A DNA stretch of 26,654 bases from a virus. The notes below the pieces were generated by a model. The model saw only the letters and a list, made by a program, of their open reading frames with translations, made no database searches and had not been told where the DNA came from. The stretch lies in the IMG/VR virus record IMGVR_UViG_3300040807_002345, positions 1-26,654 of that record. One strand, given 5' to 3'. The position numbers and the translations under genes are program-made. This document shows positions 1-8,833 of this stretch, piece after piece. How positions within the stretch are numbered: position 1 is the first letter of the stretch; every line of letters begins with the position of its first letter.

Positions 1-1620
1 ACTTGTTAATGTAGTACCACTATTGGTACCAGACGCAACAGTAAGAATCCAGTTTTCGTCATCAAATGGTTCAAATAATTCGTTAGCACCAACAGTATTA
101 AACACAGCTTCTCCAGCTGCAACCACTGCCGAGCCAACATCTCTATTTGCAAAATAAACAAAGTTAAAATCATCTGCAACATCGTCAGGTTGACTATCAC
201 ATGTTTTAACTCGGTTGAATGGTAATGGGAATACCATTGAATTTCTATTTGGTTCTTGAATTACAGCTTGGCTATTTGATAAAACAATGTCAGCCAAAAA
301 TTCTGGAGTACCAGCTAATTTAAACGATTGAGCATCTTTAAACTCATTTGAACCAGACATTTGAATATCAAAGAGGTAGATTCTATAAGAAGAACCTCCG
401 GCGTATACAAAGGAACGTGCGCGCGCATAACCAATAATACTACCAGTTCCACCAGTAGCATCTCTAATTTCCATCTGTGCAAAGGTAGCAATATCTGGGA
501 TACCTTCGACATTGTTAACAGTAACAAAGTTACCGACTAACATTGGAACAGAAGCTGCTTCGAAGAGTTCTGAATCTCTTGCTTTGTTTAGATTGACGTA
601 TGTTGTACTATATGTCTCACACTCATAACCGCGCACGTATGCTTTACCAGATTCTAAACCAACTGAAAGTTTGGTTTCATCACCCGGTGTATTAACTGCG
701 GTATGCTCATAAAGAGTTGCGGTAAATGGACGAACAGTATAATTACCAGATTCGTCAAATGTGCGTCGTGCTAAAGTTTCTTCAAGAACAGAATATTCTG
801 TTGCACGAACTTGTTTAATAATTTCGCCATCGGTAACTCTAAGAAGTAATAAGAACTTCTCGATTGTAGTGGCTTCATTTGCTTGTTTAACAAGTTTAGT
901 ACTAATTTTATAACGATGAGCGCCAGGTGCAGCATAGTTTGGAGTACCATTTGCGTTATCGTTAAGTGATACATCTTCTGCAGAAGTTGCGATTGATTCA
1001 ACAACTTCAAGACCAATATCATAAGAAGGGTTAGTGCTATATTTGTCAAGAATTAATTGATCAGCTTTTACAACAACAAAGCTGTTCTCAATAAAATAGA
1101 TACCTTCTTGTAAGAAGGCAACCGAACCAAAACCAGTACCATTTGTATCTACGGTACCAGTATAACTACCTGATGTTATAGTTTCTCCATCATCAAAAAC
1201 TGTTTCTGTATTAGTAGTACCACTATTTTGATAATTAACATAAATTGTATCAGGATCAGTTCCTGCAGCTGGTGCTACTGCAACAACCTTTGCAGTCAAC
1301 CCAGTAGTTCCACCTGTAAAGGTTAAACCAATTAGATCATCTAAATCAGAAGCATTGATGGCGCTTAGTTTAACATAGTCTAAGTCTGTTTCAATTGTGG
1401 TGTGGCCCGGAATAACCATCGATCCTTCTTTGAAAAGATGACGGCCAACTGCCGAAACCTGATGCTGAAGCATCGATTGGATTTGAGTAAGTTCACGAGC
1501 TTGGACAGCGTGACCCGGACGGAATAAGATCCTATTATATTTTTCTTTAGGACTTAAGCCATCAGAACCAGCGACTGTAAAGTCGTCATAGTATGGTTCG
1601 ATATTAAACTTAATTGCCAT
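1..1620 (-). CDS. DUF4815-type virion structural protein (3' end off window)
   Basis: The frame is open from an ATG at 1620 to the left edge (540 codons) with no stop, so the C-terminus is missing. The N-terminus holds the motif ILFRPGHAVQARELTQIQS (about residues 31-49), which I recognise from the DUF4815 family of large structural proteins in marine T4-like phages. A Gly/Thr-rich beta segment follows (about residues 95-155). It is the last visible gene of the baseplate operon, 12 bp after the gp8 stop, where T4 has genes 9 and 10. AAGGG about 10 nt upstream may be the ribosome site. A role as baseplate-peripheral or fibre-attachment protein is inferred from position; the exact T4 counterpart is uncertain. 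Confidence 0.8.
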   Translation of the reverse strand, partial: MAIKFNIEPYYDDFTVAGSDGLSPKEKYNRILFRPGHAVQARELTQIQSMLQHQVSAVGRHLFKEGSMVIPGHTTIETDLDYVKLSAINASDLDDLIGLTFTGGTTGLTAKVVAVAPAAGTDPDTIYVNYQNSGTTNTETVFDDGETITSGSYTGTVDTNGTGFGSVAFLQEGIYFIENSFVVVKADQLILDKYSTNPSYDIGLEVVESIATSAEDVSLNDNANGTPNYAAPGAHRYKISTKLVKQANEATTIEKFLLLLRVTDGEIIKQVRATEYSVLEETLARRTFDESGNYTVRPFTATLYEHTAVNTPGDETKLSVGLESGKAYVRGYECETYSTTYVNLNKARDSELFEAASVPMLVGNFVTVNNVEGIPDIATFAQMEIRDATGGTGSIIGYARARSFVYAGGSSYRIYLFDIQMSGSNEFKDAQSFKLAGTPEFLADIVLSNSQAVIQEPNRNSMVFPLPFNRVKTCDSQPDDVADDFNFVYFANRDVGSAVVAAGEAVFNTVGANELFEPFDDENWILTVASGTNSGTTLTS

Positions 1621-1632
1621 TGTTTATAACCC

Positions 1633-2967
1633 TTAAAATTCAAGTACAAGTTTGATTGTTTCGATCTGATCAGATGCTCTGTTAACTGGCGTTCTATTCT
1701 CAAGGAAGATAATTTCACCAGAGAATGGTTCGACTTCAGGATTATTTACTGCTGTTACACTTTGCCCAGTACCAGAGCCGCCGTTAGGTCTAACATTATC
1801 ATTTGTAGTGAATGCTGTATAGCCTGTTTCTTCTGTTTGGTGGTATCGAATAATTCCATTTACTGAATCATAAGAATCAACAATACCTTTAGCATTTGTT
1901 ACTGTACCTTCAAATACACTGTCAACTACAAAGGTTCCACCCGTTGCAACCACAAGATTTTTTGTAGCTGCTAAAGTCGATGCTGTGGCCACAGTAGTTG
2001 TGCCATAGTTATATGGATTTCTAATGATACCAATTTGTCTAAAATCGTTACCTACAATAAAGTCACCACCACCATCATCATAAACTAATCTTACGTTCAT
2101 TGTGATATAGTGAGCTTTTAAATCTTCTCTTGGATCAGCACCAAATCCACCCTTTGGACCAAGTACAGCTTGAGCCGTAGCATTTGATCCACCGCCACCA
2201 GTAATATTTACTGAACAAACATTGTAGCCCGTTCCAGCATTTGTTACTTCGATTTCAGTTACAACACCAGCAACTACAGTTGCAGTTGCAGCAAGGTTAC
2301 TACCATCGCCAGTAATATCAACTGAAGGAGTTGAGGTATAACCAGATCCGCCATTGGTTACTTTGATTGTATAAACTGCTCCATCAATTGCGTTTTGTTG
2401 AACGTCCCATTGGTTACTTAATGCGGTATCAGCACCAACACCTGGTTGTGTTTCAATATATCTTAAAGGAATAAACGCCGAAGTTAAGAATTTGTTCGAG
2501 TCGTCTGTAGATACAGTAAAGAGATATTTCCAAATGTAACCGTCAGAAGAAGTAAAATCAATAACACCATTTGTTTGAACACCAGTTGTATCTGGGTTCT
2601 GAGTTGAAATCCCGCCAGATTTCAAACACAAATAAACGTTGTTATTATCTGAAATAACGTAATATGCTTTAGTTGCTAAATCGGCGTCTTGGTCATCATA
2701 TTCAAAATAAGTAGTACCTGAGATCCACTGATAACGTGGAACAGCATAGGTAATATCTGTATCAGTAATTTCTTTTAAGGAATGCATTCTCTGCCATGCA
2801 TCAGTATGATAAGAATATGTATTATCATAAGGCACATCTGGCGAAGTGTCTGAAGTCCATTCCTCCGAGCGACCTACAAAGAGGTAATAGCTCGAGCTGT
2901 TGATTGCATCATCTACTAATTGCTTAGCAGCGTTCAATCTAAAGTTATTCGAAACGATGGCGGTCAT
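1633..2967 (-). CDS. gp8: Baseplate wedge protein gp8
   Basis: 444 aa. It starts MTAIVSNNFRLNAAKQLVDD, the usual opening of gp8 in marine T4-like phages, and carries SDGYIWKYLF (141-150), LGPKGGFGADPREDL (269-283) and DFRQIGIIRNP (309-319), all landmarks of that family. gp8 dimers join gp6 and gp7 in the wedge of the baseplate. Two tandem Gly-rich beta modules with the signature GSGYTSTP or GTGYN sit at about 203-269, and another beta insert at about 345-405; these are common decorations in marine phage structural proteins. AGGAG lies about 10 nt before the ATG. It follows the gp7-position gene by 13 bp and precedes the DUF4815 gene by 12 bp. Identification is from remembered family motifs. 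Confidence 0.82.
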   Translation of the reverse strand: MTAIVSNNFRLNAAKQLVDDAINSSSYYLFVGRSEEWTSDTSPDVPYDNTYSYHTDAWQRMHSLKEITDTDITYAVPRYQWISGTTYFEYDDQDADLATKAYYVISDNNNVYLCLKSGGISTQNPDTTGVQTNGVIDFTSSDGYIWKYLFTVSTDDSNKFLTSAFIPLRYIETQPGVGADTALSNQWDVQQNAIDGAVYTIKVTNGGSGYTSTPSVDITGDGSNLAATATVVAGVVTEIEVTNAGTGYNVCSVNITGGGGSNATAQAVLGPKGGFGADPREDLKAHYITMNVRLVYDDGGGDFIVGNDFRQIGIIRNPYNYGTTTVATASTLAATKNLVVATGGTFVVDSVFEGTVTNAKGIVDSYDSVNGIIRYHQTEETGYTAFTTNDNVRPNGGSGTGQSVTAVNNPEVEPFSGEIIFLENRTPVNRASDQIETIKLVLEF

Positions 2968-2980
2968 TGTTTATTTACTC

Positions 2981-4156
2981 CTAAGATATCTCAATAACTG
3001 AATCAATGTTATATTTTACATTCTTATTTATAACATCTTGTACGGTGTATTGACTATATTGATCAATACCATTTGTATATCTGAACTTCAATAGTTCAAA
3101 ATGATCTTGTGGTCCAAGAACAGTATCAGGTGTTCCTGGTCTAAATGATACCACAACCATAGATGCAACTACATTTCCAAGTGTCTTAACAAAAGAAGAC
3201 CTTGCATCTACAGCAGGTATAATAATTGGGAACGGTAATCCACCAGTTTGGAAGCCCGGTTGAATAAATGGGAATGTTTGACCCAAGTTATCCAAGAACA
3301 ATAGAATCTCACCAAAGAAGATAAACCCAGCAGGGTGAACCAATCTTGTGAAAGCATTCTTCCAATCATCGGTGTTAGCACCAGTTCGAAGAACATAAGA
3401 AAACTTTTGATAGAAAAACGAATCTTGAATTTTCTTATAATCATCTAAGAAACCATCATTAGTAGAAAAGCTTCCTGATCTATATATTTTAACAACGTCG
3501 CCTGCTGAGAGATCGCTGTCAAATTGAATACTATAATCCAATGTATTTGTTATTTCATTTACAACAACAGCTGAAGTCCAATCGGTATTTGCTACGTCAT
3601 TTACAAATATAACTGGATTATCATAAATTAATTTACGACCAGAATCATCATTACCAGAAATTGTATCAGTAGTTGATGATACCGTATATTCAAAACTTGG
3701 TGTATATGAATTTGGATTGCTCGTTACGTCAGTCGTAAAATCTGAAAATCTTCCATCTGATGGAATAAGCATATCTTCCTTTGGAAAATATAATTCAACA
3801 TCATCATTAAATAAGATTCTAAAAAATGTTTCAATCGAAGCTGGCGTACCGCGTGAACGATAAAACTCTGTAATTCTTTTATATAATAATCTTGGATCAG
3901 CCGAAAACTGCTGAGGAATTGTAGCACCAACTTCTTTTTGTAATTGGCTTAATAAATCTTCTTCAATTCTATCAATATCTCTTTGGACATCAATAGTATT
4001 AAGATAATGGCCAGAATCATTTGTATGCTCTAAAAAGTCTGCATACGATTTTACAGCCAAAATCAAATTTGGATAATTATGTGCAATGTGTTCTGGTACT
4101 AATTCATCGACAATTGATCGTAGAGTTAGACCATCTTGGTATTTACCATTATCCAT
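2981..4156 (-). CDS. Baseplate wedge protein in the gp7 position
   Basis: 391 aa. The middle segment RITEFYRSRGTPASIETFFR followed by ILFNDDVELYFPKEDML (about residues 94-130) is a block I know from a conserved marine T4-like structural protein encoded between gp6 and gp8. The N-terminus is helical, with a run of acidic residues (IDRIEEDLLSQLQKEVGA). T4 gp7 occupies the same slot but is over 1000 aa, so this would be a much shortened counterpart or an unrelated replacement; I cannot decide from sequence alone. It begins 3 bp after the gp6 stop with no clear ribosome site, so coupled translation is likely. Probable role: wedge assembly between gp6 and gp8. Confidence 0.65.
   Translation of the reverse strand: MDNGKYQDGLTLRSIVDELVPEHIAHNYPNLILAVKSYADFLEHTNDSGHYLNTIDVQRDIDRIEEDLLSQLQKEVGATIPQQFSADPRLLYKRITEFYRSRGTPASIETFFRILFNDDVELYFPKEDMLIPSDGRFSDFTTDVTSNPNSYTPSFEYTVSSTTDTISGNDDSGRKLIYDNPVIFVNDVANTDWTSAVVVNEITNTLDYSIQFDSDLSAGDVVKIYRSGSFSTNDGFLDDYKKIQDSFFYQKFSYVLRTGANTDDWKNAFTRLVHPAGFIFFGEILLFLDNLGQTFPFIQPGFQTGGLPFPIIIPAVDARSSFVKTLGNVVASMVVVSFRPGTPDTVLGPQDHFELLKFRYTNGIDQYSQYTVQDVINKNVKYNIDSVIEIS
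3025..3032 (-). promoter_or_regulatory. Possible T4-type late promoter for gp8
   Basis: TATAAATA on the minus strand inside the 3' end of the preceding gene, about 58 nt upstream of the gp8 ATG. It matches the late -10 element recognised by gp55-RNA polymerase with gp33. One chance match in AT-rich DNA is possible. Confidence 0.35.
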
Positions 4157-4159
4157 TTA

Positions 4160-6022
4160 TTAATGCCTTGATGTTGTTTCGTAATCAATACCAGCAGAAG
4201 TACCACCAGTAATCATAGTATCTACTGATCCACTAATTTGAGTTGCATCAATTAAAATATTTAACAATTCATTTCTCTTTGGTGCTAAATCATTTGATTC
4301 TGGAGAAACAGTAACTTCAATATAAGTTCCAGAGAATGCTGAAACATTAAAACCGTTTAGAGAAATAATACCGTTTTCTTCATCAATTGTACCAGCTTCA
4401 CTATTTAATATTCGTTCATTAGCACCAGAACCAGTTACAATTTGTACTACACGAGATCCGTCATCTTTTTTACGATCTCTAAGAGTTGCTGTTCTACCTA
4501 AATAAGTAAACTCAGAACTTGACATAATTTTCTCATTTGATGTAGTTGTATAAAACTTAGATGAGAATTTTAATTCATATTTACGTTCTGTATTTAAAGT
4601 TGGAACAAATCTTTTCTTCATATATACGCGAACTGTAGAGTTAATAATTGATGGATCAGTATTATCAATTTGAGCTAACAAATTAGAATAACGGAACACA
4701 CCATCAAATCTTTTTAGTTCGTTATTGTTATAACTTGAAATAGAATTTCTAACTAAAACACCGAGATCATCTGCAGACGATTCAGTTAGGTTTGGATTAT
4801 ATTTAAAGAATACTTCTAAATAGATGTAAGTATATGCAGGGTCAATAATTTCTGGTGTAATAGAAACAACGTTCTTTGGTTTTAAATATTGTCCAATGAT
4901 TGTTGCTTTATCTTCGGTAGATAGGTATTCTGAATCTCTTGGTTTAATTGAAATAAACACTTTACCATAATCAGGTGGATCATTATCTTCACCACCCCAG
5001 ACCGCAATCGCATCGATGTTTGGATAGTTATTTAGAATAATTGCTTTATAATCATCAGGTGTAACTGCTCGGTTCTGAGATACAAATCCAAGAGGTGCAT
5101 TAAATTTAATTGAGTCAATATCTTCTTTGACAGATCCACCAGCAGCTTTTGAAATTGTAGTTACTGTTGCATCTGAATTACCTTGAATTGTATCTGCTAA
5201 AGAGAAGATAGAAGCTCCATTTGCTTCAGCAGCATCAGTTGTAACATATTCAATAGTAATTACATTACCATTTTCTGGTGTATTACCTAATACTCCATCA
5301 CCAAAATAAATCTCGTATAAGCCATCAGTTGATTCTTGTAAGAAATATACGTTTGATTCTGAATCAATAGAAGTAATATCTGAAGCAAGCTCATAAGATT
5401 CAAAATCAGTAGATGTTGTTGATTGTTTAACATTAACAACTAAAGTAGAAGTTACAACATTATTTGCTGGAATAATAAATTTTTCATTTGTATCTTTATC
5501 GTAAATATATTCGATAGTTTTATATTTACCTTGAATCAATTTAATATTTTGGAACTTATATTGTCCTGCAGAGTTACGAATAATTGTATTTGTAATATCA
5601 GTAACAAAAGTATAAGTCTTACCAGATATTAGAGTAGAGAATTGTGTACCTTTATTCATTACCATTGGAATAAAGTCACCGTCAGAATTTGTAACGTTTT
5701 GAGGATTATTAATTAGTATATCAATATATGCAATTGGAGCATATGCAGAACGAGGTGTATAACCTAATAATTTTGCATGAGAAACTACTGAACTACGAAG
5801 TTGTGCTGTATCTAAATACGTTTCATTCAATGCCATATTAGCGTTTAAAGCATTAAAGTGAGTAATATAAACCAAAGCATCTAGCAAAGTATTAGCTGCT
5901 GATCCTTCAAAGTTAGTATCTTTTAAAATATCGTCTTCGGATAAGTATGTAATAAGATTTTGCTTAATATTAGCAAAATCCATTTCCGAGACATTAAGTC
6001 TTTTGTTTTTATCGATTGCCAT
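4160..6022 (-). CDS. gp6: Baseplate wedge protein gp6 (baseplate J-like)
   Basis: 620 aa, close to the 660 aa of T4 gp6. Visible family marks: YEIYFGDGVLGNTPENGN (236-253), the baseplate-J block from AAGGS (293-297) through SQNRAVTPDDY (315-325), and VWGGEDNDPPDYGKVFISIK (341-360). gp6 forms the continuous inter-wedge ring of the baseplate and, with gp7 and gp53, the wedge core. The ATG shares its A with the TAA of gp25 (TAATG), so the two are translationally coupled, which fits the gp25-gp6 contact known in T4. The Met at 6022 is the only sensible start. Ends 3 bp before the next gene. Confidence 0.93.
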   Translation of the reverse strand: MAIDKNKRLNVSEMDFANIKQNLITYLSEDDILKDTNFEGSAANTLLDALVYITHFNALNANMALNETYLDTAQLRSSVVSHAKLLGYTPRSAYAPIAYIDILINNPQNVTNSDGDFIPMVMNKGTQFSTLISGKTYTFVTDITNTIIRNSAGQYKFQNIKLIQGKYKTIEYIYDKDTNEKFIIPANNVVTSTLVVNVKQSTTSTDFESYELASDITSIDSESNVYFLQESTDGLYEIYFGDGVLGNTPENGNVITIEYVTTDAAEANGASIFSLADTIQGNSDATVTTISKAAGGSVKEDIDSIKFNAPLGFVSQNRAVTPDDYKAIILNNYPNIDAIAVWGGEDNDPPDYGKVFISIKPRDSEYLSTEDKATIIGQYLKPKNVVSITPEIIDPAYTYIYLEVFFKYNPNLTESSADDLGVLVRNSISSYNNNELKRFDGVFRYSNLLAQIDNTDPSIINSTVRVYMKKRFVPTLNTERKYELKFSSKFYTTTSNEKIMSSSEFTYLGRTATLRDRKKDDGSRVVQIVTGSGANERILNSEAGTIDEENGIISLNGFNVSAFSGTYIEVTVSPESNDLAPKRNELLNILIDATQISGSVDTMITGGTSAGIDYETTSRH

Positions 6023-6435
6023 TATCTTAGTCTCTCTACTACAAACTCTACAGAAGTTGTAGAAACTTCCGGAGATATAATTTGAATTTCTAAAGTTATC
6101 CTTAAAGCGTTTCTATAATCTAGATCTACAACATCTACACTTAATACTCTAACACGAGGTTCATGGTTTCGAAGAGTATTTACAATTGTTGTTTCAACAG
6201 CTGCTTTTGTAATATCATCGAAATTTTCAAATAGATACGCGTATAAGTTACCACCCAACTCTGGATTAAATGGCCTCTCGCCTCTTTGTGTTAATAAGAT
6301 ATTGATAACAGATTGTTTGACTGCCTCTACGTCTTTCTTCAGAACAAAGTCCTTTGTATTCGGATTCAATCTAAACTTTAAGTCTAGATCCGAATAGTCG
6401 TTTATTCTTGAATTGATTCCGGTTGCTGTAGCCAT
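6022..6435 (-). CDS. gp25: Baseplate wedge protein gp25
   Basis: 137 aa (T4 gp25 is 132). The family signature LLTQRGERPFNPELGG (47-62) is intact, followed by the helix-strand core ending in EFVVERLR. gp25 nucleates the tail sheath and joins gp6 and gp53 in the baseplate core; the same fold occurs in type VI secretion (TssE). A TATAAATA late promoter element ends only 5 nt upstream of the ATG and no good Shine-Dalgarno lies between, so a transcript from that promoter would start at or very near the ATG. Read-through from the upstream operon would provide a longer leader. Confidence 0.95.
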   Translation of the reverse strand: MATATGINSRINDYSDLDLKFRLNPNTKDFVLKKDVEAVKQSVINILLTQRGERPFNPELGGNLYAYLFENFDDITKAAVETTIVNTLRNHEPRVRVLSVDVVDLDYRNALRITLEIQIISPEVSTTSVEFVVERLR

Positions 6436-6440
6436 GTAGT

Positions 6441-6448
6441 TATTTATA
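6441..6448 (-). promoter_or_regulatory. T4-type late promoter at the gp25 start
   Basis: TATAAATA on the minus strand, in the 19-bp gap between the stop of the PAAR-peptidase gene and the gp25 ATG. The string TATAAATAACTACATGGC is repeated at the gene starting at 13573. The distance from the -10 element to the ATG implies a leader of almost zero length. Confidence 0.6.
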
Positions 6449-6454
6449 CCTGTT

Positions 6455-7468
6455 CTATGAAGTTGCGTATCCTAATGGACCTAAAACTGCTTGTGCCCAA
6501 GGATACCTTGGAAGACTAGTTCTCGAACCAGAATTTCCCCAAGCTCGTTTACCACCAATATCAACATGAGTAAATGAGTTATAAACACCAAATCCACGAA
6601 TTCCAGCAGTATAACATACATTAATAAAGTTAGCTCTATCAGATGTAGACCAACCTTGTTGTACAATATCACAAGCATTTCCCAACATATGCTGACTGCT
6701 TGTAGCACCACCAACTGATTGATTATATGCTGGAGATCTATATGCTGATGTGATAGTTAATGTTACACCAAGAGTAGATGCAACGTTTTCTAATATATCT
6801 CTTAGTTCTTCTTTAATTCTTGGATCTGTATGTGGTAAAAAGTTTAAACCAGGTGTTCCACTAGCGTCGGGATTCGGACTATCTGATTCACCGGTTTCTG
6901 CAGCTGGAGTATTTTGAACTCCTTCAACATTATTAATTGGACTAGTGTTACTATATCGATCTTCGGTAAATCCGTTTGTTGCTCCAATACCACCATCGCC
7001 GTATTCAACTGCTTCAAAAGTTTCAGGATCATTACCAGCTGCTTCTTCAACTTCAGCGCCTTCAACAACTTCTGTTGCAAATGCTTCTACACTTGGAAAT
7101 TCCTGTACATCAAGAATAGGTTCGAATATTTCAATATTAAAAGTTTGAGCAATTGCTTCTGCATTTGTTGCTACATAAACTGTACCATTCGCACTTGTCA
7201 TAACACCAGCATCTGCCGGTCCAGTAATATAACCTACCTTACTACCATGTACATATACTGTAGGAGATCCATGTCCCACAGTAGCTACGTGAGGTGCACA
7301 AGGAGGAGATGGAGGGAATGGGTGAGCAACTGTAGGATCTCCTTTACGAGAAACTAATAATCCTTCAATATAAACATCACCTTGGCCAGGTGTATCTAAG
7401 GTTGTTGTCGCCGCGCAAATATGTCCAGTTGATAAGCTATCAGTATTTCTAATTGCTAATTTACCCAT
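6455..7468 (-). CDS. PAAR spike-tip protein fused to M15-type peptidase
   Basis: 337 aa from the ATG at 7468, which overlaps the upstream TAA (TAATG) and has GGAGAGAG five nt upstream; an in-frame ATG at 7483 lies inside the previous gene and lacks this site. Residues 1-100 form a PAAR-like domain (SLSTGHICAATTT, then Pro- and His-rich loops around 43-66). Residues about 105-205 are an acidic, low-complexity linker. Residues about 208-337 match peptidase M15: SAYRSP (241-246), SSQHMLGNACDI (257-268) and THVDIGG (300-306), giving zinc ligands H260, D267 and H301. By family, M15 enzymes cut peptidoglycan peptides. Inference: the spike tip delivers a cell-wall peptidase during entry, replacing the lysozyme domain absent from the gp5-like spike two genes upstream. 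Confidence 0.85.
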   Translation of the reverse strand: MGKLAIRNTDSLSTGHICAATTTLDTPGQGDVYIEGLLVSRKGDPTVAHPFPPSPPCAPHVATVGHGSPTVYVHGSKVGYITGPADAGVMTSANGTVYVATNAEAIAQTFNIEIFEPILDVQEFPSVEAFATEVVEGAEVEEAAGNDPETFEAVEYGDGGIGATNGFTEDRYSNTSPINNVEGVQNTPAAETGESDSPNPDASGTPGLNFLPHTDPRIKEELRDILENVASTLGVTLTITSAYRSPAYNQSVGGATSSQHMLGNACDIVQQGWSTSDRANFINVCYTAGIRGFGVYNSFTHVDIGGKRAWGNSGSRTSLPRYPWAQAVLGPLGYATS

Positions 7469-8823
7469 TAAGCTCTCTCCCATCCACGACTATTATCGGA
7501 TCTTTCAAACGCTGCAAGAGCTGCAGGTTCTCCGTATAGTGTATAGGTTCTACCTTGGTACTTCCATGTTGTTGGTGGTAATTCACGATTAACATTAAAT
7601 GTAGCTAATGAACCATCTGATCTTACAGCTCTGACAAAATTAGTTTCAACTTCGTTATCTCTAAATCTTGTATTAAATAAGTTAATATAAAATTCGCCAA
7701 ATAATACACCATCAGGTAATGCATTAGCATAAAAGTAATCCATAATTTGTTGATGTAATCTATATTCGTCAACACCTTGTTCTGTAAACCAATCAGCAAC
7801 TTGATCAAGCTTTGCACCTGAAATAACTTGTGACATCCTTGTTTTATCTAAAAACCAGTAATATAATTCATTACCATCAGTAGTAATATTATTAAGCTCT
7901 GGATAATTAGAGCCTCTGAAAGTTTTTACAGTGTCTGCGAGTTTAACTCTATAGTAAGCCGTAAATCCAGCTTCAATTTCCATTTTAAAGAAATCAACGT
8001 CATCTTCATCTGACTCAGAAGAATATCCTGGATAGTTAACAACAATAGTATCCATATATTGGTCTAGATCTTCGTATGCTAATCTTTCGCCTTCTCTAAA
8101 TACTTTTACTTGCTCCATATATTCATTCATCATTGAAGATAAAGAACCACCACTAAAATCTGGAATAGAAGTAGAAATCTGAGAAGGTGTAGGAAACTCA
8201 ATTGCTCTAGTTTCAGTTCTAACTTCACCAGTTTCTGGATCTGTAACTTCTATTGTAGTCTCTTCTAACTTAGGAATCTGATCACAAATCTGATCTGCAA
8301 TTGTTGGAATATCATCTGCTGAACTAAGTCCTTCAATACCAAGAGAAGAAAAATCACCAGCTAAAATTTGAGATATATTTGGAGGGGTTTCACCCGCTTC
8401 AGTAGCTTCATCAATTTTAGCTTGTACTGTAGAAAAATCTCCACGAAGTACAGCTGCCATATCAATACCAGTTTCATTTTTAATATAGTTTTGTGTAGCA
8501 TCTAAAGTTGGAGGGAATGAACCTAAGCCCATTTCCTCTAGCTTTTCGTTCATGTCATCCCATGCTTCACCAAACTTCTCATTTATTTTACGATAGTTTT
8601 CAGCAAATTCTTCGGCAGTTGTAGAATTTCTAAGAGCATCGACTAAATCTTGTAGCTTAGGATTATCAGGTAATTCGGGTACGAACTCACCTATTTTAGA
8701 TTCAAGCTCACCTAATTTACTTTGTAAATCCGCAAGGGCTCCTTCACCGGCCTCCATAAGACCTTTCATAGAATCTTTTAGCCCTTTGGCCGCATCTAAT
8801 AATGGATTATTTCCGCAACTCAT
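7468..8823 (-). CDS. Conserved baseplate-operon protein of unknown function
   Basis: 451 aa, not recognised. The N-terminal 110 residues are helical and charged with coiled-coil character (LADLQSKLGELESKIGEF and similar). Residues about 110-230 are acidic and contain two related segments, VLRGDFSTVQ and ILAGDFSSLG. The C-terminal half is aromatic and looks folded (YYWFLDKTRM, MDYFYANALPDGVLFGEF). It sits between the gp5-like spike (10 bp upstream) and the PAAR-peptidase (1-bp overlap), so a hub or spike-associated role is likely, for example as adaptor, chaperone or cargo. Ribosome site AAGGG lies about 8 nt before the ATG. No signal peptide or membrane segment is seen. Confidence 0.75.
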   Translation of the reverse strand: MSCGNNPLLDAAKGLKDSMKGLMEAGEGALADLQSKLGELESKIGEFVPELPDNPKLQDLVDALRNSTTAEEFAENYRKINEKFGEAWDDMNEKLEEMGLGSFPPTLDATQNYIKNETGIDMAAVLRGDFSTVQAKIDEATEAGETPPNISQILAGDFSSLGIEGLSSADDIPTIADQICDQIPKLEETTIEVTDPETGEVRTETRAIEFPTPSQISTSIPDFSGGSLSSMMNEYMEQVKVFREGERLAYEDLDQYMDTIVVNYPGYSSESDEDDVDFFKMEIEAGFTAYYRVKLADTVKTFRGSNYPELNNITTDGNELYYWFLDKTRMSQVISGAKLDQVADWFTEQGVDEYRLHQQIMDYFYANALPDGVLFGEFYINLFNTRFRDNEVETNFVRAVRSDGSLATFNVNRELPPTTWKYQGRTYTLYGEPAALAAFERSDNSRGWERA

Positions 8824-8833
8824 TTGTTAGCCC

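Noticed and set aside
6914-7357. 147-aa Cys-rich frame on the plus strand
   Set aside because: It is antisense to the linker and PAAR domain; composition is a by-product of the coding strand, and there is no promoter or ribosome site.
7469-7483. Upstream ATG (7483) as start of the PAAR-peptidase
   Set aside because: It adds MGESL from within the previous gene, with the ribosome site GGAGAG lying downstream of it and properly placed for the ATG at 7468.
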